Shown: piece after piece, positions 16,003 to 24,796 of the stretch | Numbering within the stretch: position 1 is the stretch's first letter | How the letters are laid out: each line of letters starts with the position of its first letter | DNA from: Sideroxydans sp. | GTDB lineage: Bacteria; Pseudomonadota; Gammaproteobacteria; Burkholderiales; Gallionellaceae | NCBI GenBank assembly: GCA_027310665.1 | Contig: DAIDAJ010000009.1 | Coordinates: forward strand, 1 to 64,000 | Reading direction: 5' to 3' | DNA length: 64,000 bases | The notes under the pieces: generated by a model | The model's input: the letters and a program-made list of their open reading frames with translations, nothing else | What the model was told of the DNA's origin: nothing | Databases searched by the model: none | Translations under genes and position numbers: made by a program

Positions 16003-16983
16003 ATGGACGACAAGACAAAAATACCGGATTCCCTGCGCTCAGAAGCCGAGTCGCGCATCGAGAAAGAGCAGATGGTGCTCGTGAATCCGCAACCGGGAGA
16101 GGAACTGCTGCATAAACTCCTGCATGAACTGCAAGTGCACCAGGTCGAGCTGCAAATGCAGAACGATGCCCTGCGCCAGGCAGAGATCGCCATGGAAGAG
16201 TCCCGCGACCGCTACGCGGATCTCTATGACTTCGCACCCATCGGCTATCTCACCCTCAGCCGAGAAGGCATGATCAACGAGATCAACCTCACAGCCGCCG
16301 ATATGCTGGGCGTGGTGCGAGGCAAACTGATCAAGCGCCGCTTTTCGCAATTTGTCGCCGAGGCAGACCGTGAGCGCTGGTATCTGCATTTTGGCAGCGT
16401 GCTGAAACACGACCAGAGACAGCGGTGCGAACTGGTGTTTCAGCGCGAGGATGGTTCGCACTTTAACGCCCAACTGGATTCGCTGAAGGTGCGCAATGCG
16501 CTTGGCACCGAGGAGCTTGAGCAGGCACCCGGCCTGCACGCCAAAGACGGAGCATTCTCGGTGCGCATCGCCGTTACCGACATCACCGAGCGGGTGCAGG
16601 CCGAAACCGCGGTTACGGAAGCACGCGAATTCGCCGAAAGTATCGTGGATACGGTGCGCGAGCCTCTTATCGTGCTGGATGACGCCCTCAAGGTCGTTTC
16701 CGTCAGCCGCTCGTTCTACCAGAAATTCCATGTCGTGCCGGAAGATACCGTGGGCCGCCAGATCTATGAATTGGGCAAGCACCAGTGGGATATTCCAAAA
16801 CTGAGGGAAATGCTGGAAACCATACTGCCGCACGACCGGGTTCTCGAAGACTTCGAAGTCGTGCATGATTTCCCGGGCATCGGAAAGCGCAGGATGCTGC
16901 TCAATGCCAGACGCCTCGTCTGCAGGACAGGCCGGACACAATTGATCCTGCTTGCGATGGAGGATGCCACTGAACGAGGGTAG
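16003..16983 (+). CDS. tandem PAS-domain protein without output domain
   Basis: 326 residues: a short helical N terminus (LLHKLLHELQVHQVELQMQN), PAS at ~66-195 (APIGYLTLSREGMINEINLTAADMLG) and a second PAS at ~210-320. The second PAS repeats motifs of the preceding protein's C terminus (ESIV..TV.EPLIVLD, DTVGRQ.YELG..QWDIPKLRE, GKR.MLLNARR), so the two arose by duplication. Relatives of this type normally continue into a histidine kinase; here the frame stops just after the PAS. It lies 31 bp after the CheB-CheR gene and is probably co-transcribed. Confidence 0.85.
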   Translation: MDDKTKIPDSLRSEAESRIEKEQMVLVNPQPGEELLHKLLHELQVHQVELQMQNDALRQAEIAMEESRDRYADLYDFAPIGYLTLSREGMINEINLTAADMLGVVRGKLIKRRFSQFVAEADRERWYLHFGSVLKHDQRQRCELVFQREDGSHFNAQLDSLKVRNALGTEELEQAPGLHAKDGAFSVRIAVTDITERVQAETAVTEAREFAESIVDTVREPLIVLDDALKVVSVSRSFYQKFHVVPEDTVGRQIYELGKHQWDIPKLREMLETILPHDRVLEDFEVVHDFPGIGKRRMLLNARRLVCRTGRTQLILLAMEDATERG

Positions 16984-17046
16984 GTTTCAGGCGAGTCAGG
17001 CCGGATGGAGGGGCGACGCACTGAACTCATCCCGCAACCGTTGTAC

Positions 17047-17088
17047 GTGCGGTAGCGCACATAACCGCACCTGATAGCATGCTATACA
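17047..17088 (+). promoter_or_regulatory. perfect GTGCG-N4-CGCAC site with promoter, upstream of the crp-like gene
   Basis: GTGCG GTAG CGCAC at 17047-17060; -10 TATACA at 17083-17088, giving a start near 17095 and a site centre at -41.5. Suggests autoregulation of the Crp-like gene. Confidence 0.7.
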
Positions 17089-17182
17089 AGCATATGTAGC
17101 TGAGCCTTTGCAGTATTTCGTTTCTATATTTCCGTTGCATTATCGGTTTTACCCATCAGCTGCACGCTCCGGAGACAAGAAA

Positions 17183-17905
17183 ATGGTTGCCAAGATGCCC
17201 ACACAGCAAACACCCTGGCAGAACCATCTTCTCGCCTCGCTGCCGAAGGAGACATTCGAACGCATCGCCCCCCATCTGGAATTGGTCTCAATGCCGCTCG
17301 GCGAAGTCCTCTATGAATCCGGCGACCAGCTGCATCATGTCTATTTCCCGACGACCGCCATCGTGTCACTGCACTACGTCATGGAAAATGGCGCCTCTGC
17401 AGAAATCTCGGGCGTGGGCAATGAAGGTGTCGTCGGAATCTCCCTTTTCATGGGCGGCAATACCACGCCCAGCCGTGCCGCAGTGTGCACCGGCGGTTAT
17501 GGCTACCGCCTCAAAGCCCAGGTGATGATGGAAGAATTCAATCGGGCGGGACCGATGATGAAACTGATGCTGCGTTATACCCAGGCATTGATCACGCAAA
17601 TGTCGCAAACCGCAGTCTGCAACCGCCACCATTCGATGGAACAGCAAATGTGCCGCTGGCTATTGCAGACGCTGGACCGCTTGCCATCGCAGGAATTGAT
17701 CATGACACAGGAACTGATTGCCAGCATGCTCGGCGTCCGGCGCGAAGGGATCACGGAAACTGCCGGCGACCTGCAGCGCGCCGGTTTGATCAGTTACCGC
17801 CGCGGACACATCACCGTACTGAGCCGTGCAGGATTGGAAAAGCATTCATGTGAATGCTACGACGTGGTCAGGAAAGAGTTCCATCGTTTGCTGAAGGAGG
17901 CATAA
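17183..17905 (+). CDS. Crp/Fnr-family transcriptional regulator
   Basis: 240 residues. Residues ~15-140 form a cyclic-nucleotide-binding-like beta roll (LELVSMPLGEVLYESGDQLHHVYFP, GNEGVVGISLFMGG) but lack a clear cAMP-contact RxS motif and Fnr-type N-terminal cysteines, so the signal is unknown. A dimer helix and a helix-turn-helix follow (MTQELIASMLGVRREGITETAGDLQRAGLI). The recognition helix keeps the Arg-Glu pair of CRP R180/E181 but has Glu where CRP has R185, and the tail ends HSCECYDVVRKEFHRLL as in a distinct proteobacterial subfamily. ATG 17183 has GGAG 8 bp upstream. The next gene, a hybrid kinase, starts 4 bp after the stop. The strongest candidate reader of the GTGCG-N4-CGCAC sites. 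Confidence 0.92.
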   Translation: MVAKMPTQQTPWQNHLLASLPKETFERIAPHLELVSMPLGEVLYESGDQLHHVYFPTTAIVSLHYVMENGASAEISGVGNEGVVGISLFMGGNTTPSRAAVCTGGYGYRLKAQVMMEEFNRAGPMMKLMLRYTQALITQMSQTAVCNRHHSMEQQMCRWLLQTLDRLPSQELIMTQELIASMLGVRREGITETAGDLQRAGLISYRRGHITVLSRAGLEKHSCECYDVVRKEFHRLLKEA

Positions 17906-17909
17906 CGCC

Positions 17910-20483
17910 ATGGTTGAAGAAATACACATTCCCGATAGCCGCAACCCGTCTTCCGCTTCGGCGGAAGGCATGACAGAGATTCGAAGGCAGGAAACATTGC
18001 TCAAAACCGGTGCTCTGCAAAATGCGATCCTGAACAGTGCGAACTTTTCCAGCATCGCCACCGACGAAAAGGGCGTCATTCAGATATTCAATATCGGGGC
18101 CGAACGCATGCTGGGGTACAAGGCAGCCGATGTGCTGAACAAGATTACCCCCGCCGACATCTCCGATCCCCGGGAAGTGATCGCGCGCGCCAAGGCATTG
18201 AGCGCAGAGCTCGGAACGACGATCACACCCGGCTTCGAGGCACTGGTGTTCAAGGCCTCCCGCGGCATCGAGGATATTTACGAATTGACCTACATTCGCA
18301 AGGACGGCGCACGTCTTCCGGCCATCGTGTCGGTCACCGCCCTGCGCGATGCCCGGGATTTCATCATCGGATATCTGCTGATCGGCACCGACAACACTGC
18401 GCGCAAACAGATCGAAGCCGAGCGGCAACAGTTGCTCGACGTCCAGGAACAGACAAACAAGAAATTGCAGCAAACCAATCTCATCTTGCAGATCAGCGAA
18501 GAAAGACTCGCTGTGACGCTCAACTCCATAGGCGATGCGGTGATCACCACCGATGCGGAATCGCGAGTGACCTTGCTGAACCCGCTCGCCGAAAAACTCA
18601 CCGGCTGGACAAAAGCGGAGGCGCTTGGTCGCCCTGTGGACGAAATATTCCAGATCATCAACCAGGAAACCCGCCTGCCTTCCCCTATCCCGGTCAAGGA
18701 AACCCTGGCGCACGGCACCATCCAGGGCCTGGCCAACCACACCATTGTGATCGCACGCAACGGCAGCGAATGTGCCATTGCCGACAGTTGCGCACCGATA
18801 CGCGGCCGCGACGGCCATGTGATCGGAGCTGTGCTGGTGTTTCGCGACGTCACCGAGGAATATATCGTGCAGCAGACGTTGCGCGACAATGCTGCAATGG
18901 TCCAGACGGTACTCAACACCGTGGCGGACGGCATCATCACTTTCATTGCGGGCAGCGGCAAGATCGAGACCTCAAATCCTGCCGCCGAAAAGATGTTCGG
19001 CTACTCCGTTGAGGAGCTTGTCGGACGGGATTTCAACATGCTGATACCCGAGATCGACAGGAATCAGAGCAATAATTTCCGGGATCTTCAGGTTGGTGAT
19101 GATACACAGGACGCCTCCCCGGGTCATGAAGTCTTGGGTAAGCGCAAGGACGGCAGCACCTTTGCTATCGAGATAGCGCTTAGCGAGATGTGGTTGCGCG
19201 GCCAGCGCTACTTTACCTGCATCCTGCGCGACATCACCGAGCGCAACGAGATGGACAAAGTCATGCAGCAAAACAATATCGACCTGAAGAAAGCAAAATC
19301 TGCTGCGGAAAAGGCCAATCTCGCCAAATCGGATTTCCTCTCCAGGATGAGTCACGAATTGCGCACGCCGCTCAACGCCATTCTCGGCTTCTCTCAGTTG
19401 CTGGAAGCCGGCTCACCGTCGCTTACGGTCTCCCAGGCGGAAAGACTGCACCAGATCACCAAGGCCGGCTGGTATCTGCTGGAACTGATCAACGAGATAC
19501 TCGATCTTGCCGTGATCGAATCCGGCAAGCTATCGCTGTCGCGGGAACCGGTGTCACTGATCGACGTGATGCACGAGTGCCAATCCATGATCGAATCGCA
19601 GGCACAAAAGCACCACATCCGGCTGGAATTCCTCCCTTTCGATCACTCCTGGTTCGCCAATGCCGACCGAACCCGCGTCAAGCAGGTACTGATCAATCTC
19701 CTTTCCAACGCGATCAAATACAACAACCCGCATGGAACAGTCGTGGTGGAATGCAGCGCGATCGATCCGGAGCGTATACGTATCAGCATCAGGGACAGCG
19801 GCGCGGGCCTGTCGTCGAAGAAGATGGGACAGCTATTCCAGCCGTTCAATCGGCTCGGGCAGGAGAACGGTACCGAGGAAGGGACCGGCATGGGCCTGGT
19901 GGTTGCCAAGCAACTGGTCGAACTGATGGGCGGCACCATCGGCGTGGAAAGCTCCGTAGGCAAGGGCAGCCAATTCTGGATAGAACTGATACGGTGCATG
20001 CCGCCGAATTATGCCGCCAGAATCAGTACTCCCACCGAGAATGCGGCTCCGGCGCACAACGAGCTCAAGGCAGGCACACTGCTCTATGTGGAAGATAATC
20101 CGGCAAACTTGATGCTGGTCGAACACATCGTCGAGGGCCTTTCGCATGTGAACATGCTGAGTGCCCGGGACGGTCATCACGGCATCGCGCTTGCACGCAC
20201 CCGTCTCCCCGAAGTGATCCTGATGGATATCAACTTGCCGGACATCAGCGGCATCGAAGCACTCAAGATCTTGCGCAAGGATCCGGCAACAAAGCATATC
20301 CCCGTACTTGCCCTGAGTGCGAATGCGATGCAGCACGATATCGAGAGAGGACTGGAAGCCGGCTTTTTCCGTTATCTCACCAAGCCGATCAAGGTCAACG
20401 AGTTTTTGAATGCGCTGGACGATGCACTGGAATTTTCCAAAACAGAACAGGCATCGCAAATGAAGCAGGAGGAAATGAAATGA
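17910..20483 (+). CDS. hybrid sensor histidine kinase: three PAS, HisKA, HATPase, REC
   Basis: 857 residues, no membrane segments, so a cytosolic sensor. PAS domains at ~30-165, ~195-325 and ~330-445; dimerisation/phosphoacceptor helix with His in MSHELRTPLNAILG near residue 480; HATPase with N box LLSNAIKYN, DSGAGL and GTGMGLVVAKQL; C-terminal receiver at ~728-845 with the phospho-Asp in ILMDINLPD and Lys in TKPIK. GGAGG precedes ATG 17910. Follows the crp-like gene by 4 bp and overlaps the next gene by 4 bp (ATGA), so the three are an operon. Confidence 0.93.
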   Translation: MVEEIHIPDSRNPSSASAEGMTEIRRQETLLKTGALQNAILNSANFSSIATDEKGVIQIFNIGAERMLGYKAADVLNKITPADISDPREVIARAKALSAELGTTITPGFEALVFKASRGIEDIYELTYIRKDGARLPAIVSVTALRDARDFIIGYLLIGTDNTARKQIEAERQQLLDVQEQTNKKLQQTNLILQISEERLAVTLNSIGDAVITTDAESRVTLLNPLAEKLTGWTKAEALGRPVDEIFQIINQETRLPSPIPVKETLAHGTIQGLANHTIVIARNGSECAIADSCAPIRGRDGHVIGAVLVFRDVTEEYIVQQTLRDNAAMVQTVLNTVADGIITFIAGSGKIETSNPAAEKMFGYSVEELVGRDFNMLIPEIDRNQSNNFRDLQVGDDTQDASPGHEVLGKRKDGSTFAIEIALSEMWLRGQRYFTCILRDITERNEMDKVMQQNNIDLKKAKSAAEKANLAKSDFLSRMSHELRTPLNAILGFSQLLEAGSPSLTVSQAERLHQITKAGWYLLELINEILDLAVIESGKLSLSREPVSLIDVMHECQSMIESQAQKHHIRLEFLPFDHSWFANADRTRVKQVLINLLSNAIKYNNPHGTVVVECSAIDPERIRISIRDSGAGLSSKKMGQLFQPFNRLGQENGTEEGTGMGLVVAKQLVELMGGTIGVESSVGKGSQFWIELIRCMPPNYAARISTPTENAAPAHNELKAGTLLYVEDNPANLMLVEHIVEGLSHVNMLSARDGHHGIALARTRLPEVILMDINLPDISGIEALKILRKDPATKHIPVLALSANAMQHDIERGLEAGFFRYLTKPIKVNEFLNALDDALEFSKTEQASQMKQEEMK

Positions 20484-21310
20484 TAAATGAACAGGAAATC
20501 CGTAGCGCCCGCATTCTGATCGTGGATGATCAGCCCTCAAATGTACTGTTGCTGGAAGAAATGCTGAGAGCCGTCGGGTATATCGGGATCGAGTCGACCA
20601 CCGATCCATTCGCAGTCTGCGGACTGCATCGCGAGAACAATTACGATCTGATCCTGCTCGATCTGCAGATGCCCGGCATGGATGGCTTCCAGGTGATGCA
20701 AGGCCTCAAGGAGATCGAATCGGACGGCTACCTCCCGGTACTTGTGATTACTGCCCAACCGGATCACAAACTGCGCGCACTCGCCGCGGGCGCCAAGGAT
20801 TTCGTTGCCAAGCCATTCGACCTGGTCGAAGTACAGACGCGTATCCATAACATGCTGGAAGTGCGCCTGCTGTACAAAAAACTGGCACAGCAAAACCGTG
20901 AGCTGGAACAGACGGTGCAGGAGCGCACAGCCGAACTGCGCAAAAGCGAAGCGCGCTATCAACGCCTGACCGAACTGTCATCCGACTGGTATTGGGAACA
21001 GGACGAGCACGGGCAGTTCACCAAAATCTTCGGCCCGGTGTTTGAAATGCTCGGGATCCGGGTCGACGACGAGCTCGGCCACACCCGAGACGATCACGGC
21101 GGAACCTGGAACGAGAACGAGCGGGAAATGCTGGAAGCAAATCTGGCCACCCGGAAACCGTTCCTGGATTTTGTCTACAGCCGGACCAAACCGGATGGCA
21201 CAAGGCAATTTCTGATGGTGAGCGGAGAGCCGATGTTCAATCCCTCCGGACGCTTCATCGGCTACCGCGGCATCGGCAAGGACGTGACCGGAACGATCTC
21301 CCCTGCCTGA
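20480..21310 (+). CDS. response regulator, REC-PAS, without catalytic output domain
   Basis: 276 residues. Receiver at ~10-125 with the acceptor Asp in LILLDLQMPGMDG and KPFDL; a coiled-coil linker (LAQQNRELEQTVQERTAELRKSEARYQRL); PAS at ~160-270 ending GYRGIGKDVTG. Its receiver and linker resemble the REC-HD-GYP protein at 34336-35400, which suggests a common origin with exchange of the output module. Translationally coupled to the hybrid kinase, its likely phosphodonor partner. Confidence 0.9.
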   Translation: MINEQEIRSARILIVDDQPSNVLLLEEMLRAVGYIGIESTTDPFAVCGLHRENNYDLILLDLQMPGMDGFQVMQGLKEIESDGYLPVLVITAQPDHKLRALAAGAKDFVAKPFDLVEVQTRIHNMLEVRLLYKKLAQQNRELEQTVQERTAELRKSEARYQRLTELSSDWYWEQDEHGQFTKIFGPVFEMLGIRVDDELGHTRDDHGGTWNENEREMLEANLATRKPFLDFVYSRTKPDGTRQFLMVSGEPMFNPSGRFIGYRGIGKDVTGTISPA

Positions 21311-21345
21311 ACCATTCCCGTCCTGCCGGTAACAATGCCGCCAAT

Positions 21346-21387
21346 GTGCGAGAGCGCACGGTGAGTTGCATGCCTGTACGCTAGGAT
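21346..21387 (+). promoter_or_regulatory. perfect GTGCG-N4-CGCAC site with promoter, upstream of the 410-residue response regulator
   Basis: GTGCG AGAG CGCAC at 21346-21359; -10-like TAGGAT at 21382-21387, exactly 36 bp from the site start. Confidence 0.65.
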
Positions 21388-21466
21388 CAGTCAGGTATAA
21401 GGATGATGCGCTGCCGGCCGTTTCGCAGACTTCATCCGACTCATCCAGGCCACGCGGAGATCACTG

Positions 21467-22699
21467 ATGGGAAATGAATTTTGGCAATCGACCAAAAGCA
21501 GCAGTCAATCACCTGCGGGCAAGCACGCCCCGATCGCAAGCACGATCATGATCGCCTCGGACTGCGTCGGCGATGCCGCCCAAGTTCAGGACCTGCTCCA
21601 CTCGGAATTCGATCACGTCTATATCTCCACCGGCGCAGACAAGGTACCGGGGGACTTCGTACGCTACCGCCCCAGTGTACTGGTACTCGCGTTCGACACG
21701 CTGGAAAAGGCGGAAAGTTATTTCCTGGAGTTGTACCGCCTGTGCGAAGAAGTACGCCAGCAACCTTTGCGCACCGTGATTCTGTGCAACAGAAATCAGA
21801 TAAGCCAGGTATATGAACTTTGCAAAAAGGAGTATTTCGACGACTACATCCTTTTCTGGCCGATGTCCGATGACTCATCGCGCTTGGCCATGACCATCCA
21901 CCATGCGTTGCATGATCTTGCGGCACTCAAGACAGAAGGGCCATCCAAGGCCGAGTTTGCAGCCCAGGCGCGCCATTTGGCCGAGCTTGAAAACACGCTT
22001 GACCGGCAAATCGTGGAAGGCGGCCTGCATATCAAAGTTGCCAGCCTGGCAGTGGAGCACGCCGCACAGGGAGTCGGCGCAGCACTGGACGGACTTTCCC
22101 GGCGGATCATCTCGGGAGCACTTCCCGATGCGGTAGAAGTCAAGAGTGCCGATGAGCTTAAAAATGAAATCAGCCGCTTCAAGCGCGAAGAAGTTCAGCC
22201 GCACTTCAATTCCGCTCTCGAAGTCACCCAGCCATTGAGGCAATGGGCGGATAATTTCAAACAGGAGTGCGAACCATTCCTGCAATCGGCACGAGCCTTG
22301 AACGCCATGGCCGAATGTATCCAGCCCACCGTACTGGTCGTGGACGACGATGAGGCGCAGCGCATCGTCATCGACAGGCTCCTGACGGCGAATCACTACA
22401 ATCTTCTTTTTGCCCGGGATGGTTTTGAGGCCCTGAGCATTCTGCGCAGCAAACGACCGGACCTGATCCTCATGGACATCATGATGCCCTACATGAATGG
22501 TATGGAAACGACCCGGCGGCTCAAGGAGATACCGGAATTCGCCGGAACTCCGGTGATCATGATCACCGGCATGAGCGAGGGGGAAGTTGTTGTTGACAGC
22601 ATGAAAGCCGGCGCGGTCGATTTCGTGGTAAAGCCTTTCGACCATAACCTGCTTGTCGCCAAGATCAAACATGCGCTGAATGCAGCGATCCCGACATGA
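21467..22699 (+). CDS. response regulator with N-terminal pseudo-receiver and C-terminal receiver
   Basis: 410 residues. Residues ~24-150 look like a receiver-type fold (TIMIASDCVGDAAQVQDLL, VLVLAFDTLEKAESYFLELY) without a recognisable phospho-Asp pocket. A helical middle (~165-280) follows, and a true receiver at ~285-405 has TVLVVDDDEAQR, acceptor Asp in LILMDIMMPYMNG and KPFDHNLL. No DNA-binding or catalytic output is present. GGAG lies upstream of ATG 21467. Own promoter upstream; followed by the 56-bp repeat array. Confidence 0.88.
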   Translation: MGNEFWQSTKSSSQSPAGKHAPIASTIMIASDCVGDAAQVQDLLHSEFDHVYISTGADKVPGDFVRYRPSVLVLAFDTLEKAESYFLELYRLCEEVRQQPLRTVILCNRNQISQVYELCKKEYFDDYILFWPMSDDSSRLAMTIHHALHDLAALKTEGPSKAEFAAQARHLAELENTLDRQIVEGGLHIKVASLAVEHAAQGVGAALDGLSRRIISGALPDAVEVKSADELKNEISRFKREEVQPHFNSALEVTQPLRQWADNFKQECEPFLQSARALNAMAECIQPTVLVVDDDEAQRIVIDRLLTANHYNLLFARDGFEALSILRSKRPDLILMDIMMPYMNGMETTRRLKEIPEFAGTPVIMITGMSEGEVVVDSMKAGAVDFVVKPFDHNLLVAKIKHALNAAIPT

Positions 22700-22754
22700 C
22701 GGCAAGTCGTGCCTGGCCAACAATCTCTTGCTTGCGAAATCAGCCACCTGCGCT

Positions 22755-23034
22755 GGTTAGCCTTGCACAGCCATCCCACCAGCCAACCAGAAGACGATTG
22801 CCAAGTGGGTGGTTAGCCTTGCATAGCCATCCCACCAGGCAATCAGAAGACGATTGCCAAGTGGGTGGTTAGCCTTGCATAGCCATCCCACCAGGCAATC
22901 AGAAGACGATTACCAAGTGGGTGGTTAGCCTTGCATAACCATCCCACTAGGCAATCAGAAGACGATTGCCAAGTGGGTGGTTAGCCTTGCATAGCCATCC
23001 CACTAGGCAATCAGAAGACGATTGCCAAGTGGGT
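22755..23034. repeat. five tandem 56-bp repeats, each with an internal hairpin
   Basis: Units start at 22755, 22811, 22867, 22923 and 22979 and are nearly identical; the first is the most divergent. Within each unit, CCATCCCAC and GGCAAT pair with ATTGCC and GTGGGTGG across a 9-nt loop, so a transcript would carry a row of stem-loops. The array fills most of the 22700-23142 gap and stops 6 bp before the GTGCG-type promoter site of the next gene. There are no spacers, so this is not a CRISPR. Confidence 0.95.
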
Positions 23035-23040
23035 GGTTAT

Positions 23041-23082
23041 GTTCGGTGGCGCACGGAGGGGGATATTTTCGATTGCTACGAT
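23041..23082 (+). promoter_or_regulatory. GTGCG-type site with promoter, upstream of the PAS-GGDEF gene
   Basis: GTTCG GTGG CGCAC at 23041-23054 (one mismatch in the left half); -10-like TACGAT at 23077-23082, 36 bp from the site start. Directly follows the tandem repeat array. Confidence 0.6.
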
Positions 23083-23142
23083 CCGGTTTCAATCAGCAGT
23101 CAACGCGGCCAAACACACAACGAGCCCGGACGCCAGCAAACT

Positions 23143-24513
23143 ATGTTCAAGACCGTGGCATTGCAAAAGGCGATTCTCAACAGCGCCCACTTCTCGATCA
23201 TCGCGACGGATGCCCAAGGCGTCATCCAGGTATTCAACATCGGCGCAGAACGCATGCTCGGTTACACGGCCGCCGAGGTGTTGAACAAGGTCACTCCGGC
23301 TGCGTTTTCAGACCCCCAGGAAATGATCGCCCGTGCGAAATCGCTCAGCATCGAACTCGGAACCGCGATCGCGCCGGGGTTCGAGACATTGGTATTCAAA
23401 TCATCGCGCTGCATCGAGGATATCTACGCGTTGACCTGCATCCGCAAAGATGGCAGCCACCTCTCGGCGATCATGTCAGTGACTGCATTGCGCGACGCGC
23501 AGGGCCTCATCATCGGTTACCTGCTGATCGGCACCGACAACACTTTGCCCATGAAGATCGAGGCGGAACGGCAGCAGCTTGCCCTGCGCCTGAGCGACCA
23601 GCAGTTCTATACGCGCGCCTTGTTCGAATCCAGCGTCGATGCGCTCGTGACGACCGATCTGGAAGGCATCATCACCGACGTCAACAGGCAGATGGAGGCG
23701 CTCACCGGCAACACGCGCGACGGCCTGATCGGCGCTCCGTTCAAGAGTTGCTTTTCCGATACCGAGCATGCCGAAGCGGGATTCAAGCAAGTCCTCAACG
23801 GCATCAAGCTCACCGACCATGAACTCGCCGTATCCGGCCGGGACGGGAAAGAAACGGTGGTGTCCCTTAATGCCACCACTTTCACCGACCGCAGCGGCAA
23901 GCCGACGGGTGTATTTGCCGATGCACGCAACATCACGGAGCGCAAACAGGCTGAGAAGCAAATCCTCTATCTGGCTTTTCATGACTCGTTGACACAATTG
24001 CCCAATCGCCGCCTCCTGGACGACCGGCTGCGGCAAGCAATGACAGTCAGCAAACGCAACGGCCGCTACGGCGCGCTGATATTCCTGGACCTGGACAATT
24101 TCAAGTCGCTCAATGATGCACAAGGGCATCATGTCGGGGATCTGCTACTGATCGAAGTGGCACAACGCATCAACGATTGCGTGCGCGAGGTGGATATCGT
24201 CACGCGCTTTGGCGGAGATGAGTTTGTGGTGATACTCGGCAATCTGGATGCCGATAAGGCCACATCTACCGCACAGACAATGGTCGTTGCAAACAAGATC
24301 CGCACCACGTTGAATCACCCCTATGTCTTGAAAGTCCGGCAGGAGGGAACAGCGGATAAGGCCATTGTGCATCACTGCACCGCGAGCATCGGCGTTGCGC
24401 TGTTCCTGGATCACGAGGTCGGTACCGAGGAGGTCATCAAGTGGGCGGATATAGCAATGTATCAGGCCAAGGAAGCCGGGGGCGATTCCATTCGTTTCTT
24501 TGACGCTGAATAA
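23143..24513 (+). CDS. diguanylate cyclase with two PAS domains
   Basis: 456 residues. First PAS (~1-130) is a paralogue of the module repeated in the kinases of this island ([37 protein letters not shown] in pieces); second PAS ~150-275; GGDEF domain ~285-455 with intact RFGGDEF and an inhibitory RxxD (REVD) five residues before it, so an active, product-inhibited c-di-GMP synthase is expected. I use ATG 23143; the frame is open upstream into the tandem repeats but no ATG or ribosome site supports that. Ribosome site for 23143 is weak. Confidence 0.9.
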   Translation: MFKTVALQKAILNSAHFSIIATDAQGVIQVFNIGAERMLGYTAAEVLNKVTPAAFSDPQEMIARAKSLSIELGTAIAPGFETLVFKSSRCIEDIYALTCIRKDGSHLSAIMSVTALRDAQGLIIGYLLIGTDNTLPMKIEAERQQLALRLSDQQFYTRALFESSVDALVTTDLEGIITDVNRQMEALTGNTRDGLIGAPFKSCFSDTEHAEAGFKQVLNGIKLTDHELAVSGRDGKETVVSLNATTFTDRSGKPTGVFADARNITERKQAEKQILYLAFHDSLTQLPNRRLLDDRLRQAMTVSKRNGRYGALIFLDLDNFKSLNDAQGHHVGDLLLIEVAQRINDCVREVDIVTRFGGDEFVVILGNLDADKATSTAQTMVVANKIRTTLNHPYVLKVRQEGTADKAIVHHCTASIGVALFLDHEVGTEEVIKWADIAMYQAKEAGGDSIRFFDAE

Positions 24514-24588
24514 GCACAGTATTTGCCTGCGAAATCCGGCGGATTTATTTCAGCCTTCAACTTTTCCGATGAAGCGAGAGCCAGCTAT

Positions 24589-24630
24589 GTGTGGGAACGC
24601 ACGGAGAGCTGGCGGTTTGACCGATAAGCT
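24589..24630 (+). promoter_or_regulatory. GTGCG-type site with promoter, upstream of the large hybrid kinase
   Basis: GTGTG GGAA CGCAC at 24589-24602; -10-like TAAGCT at 24625-24630, 36 bp from the site start. The remaining gap to 24796 is leader sequence. Confidence 0.55.
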
Positions 24631-24796
24631 TTTACTTTGACAGCAGGTGGAGTTTGATTCGCGGCTCTGTCATAGCAAATTCGGCCAGGCCAAAACCCGA
24701 GATCCCGTCATTTGGCACATTTCTGCCGGCGGCTCATGCACCGGATAGTCGCAATCCAGTGCATCTGCCGCTACATCAACCAAAGGGGCGCTTGCC

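Noticed and set aside
22755-23034. Possible CRISPR array from the regular 56-bp repeats
   Set aside because: Units abut each other with no unique spacers, there are no cas genes, and the unit length is too long for a CRISPR repeat.
22966-23142. Upstream extension of the PAS-GGDEF protein into the tandem repeats
   Set aside because: It would need a TTG start inside a repeat unit, has no ribosome site, lies before the predicted transcription start and codes for no conserved sequence.
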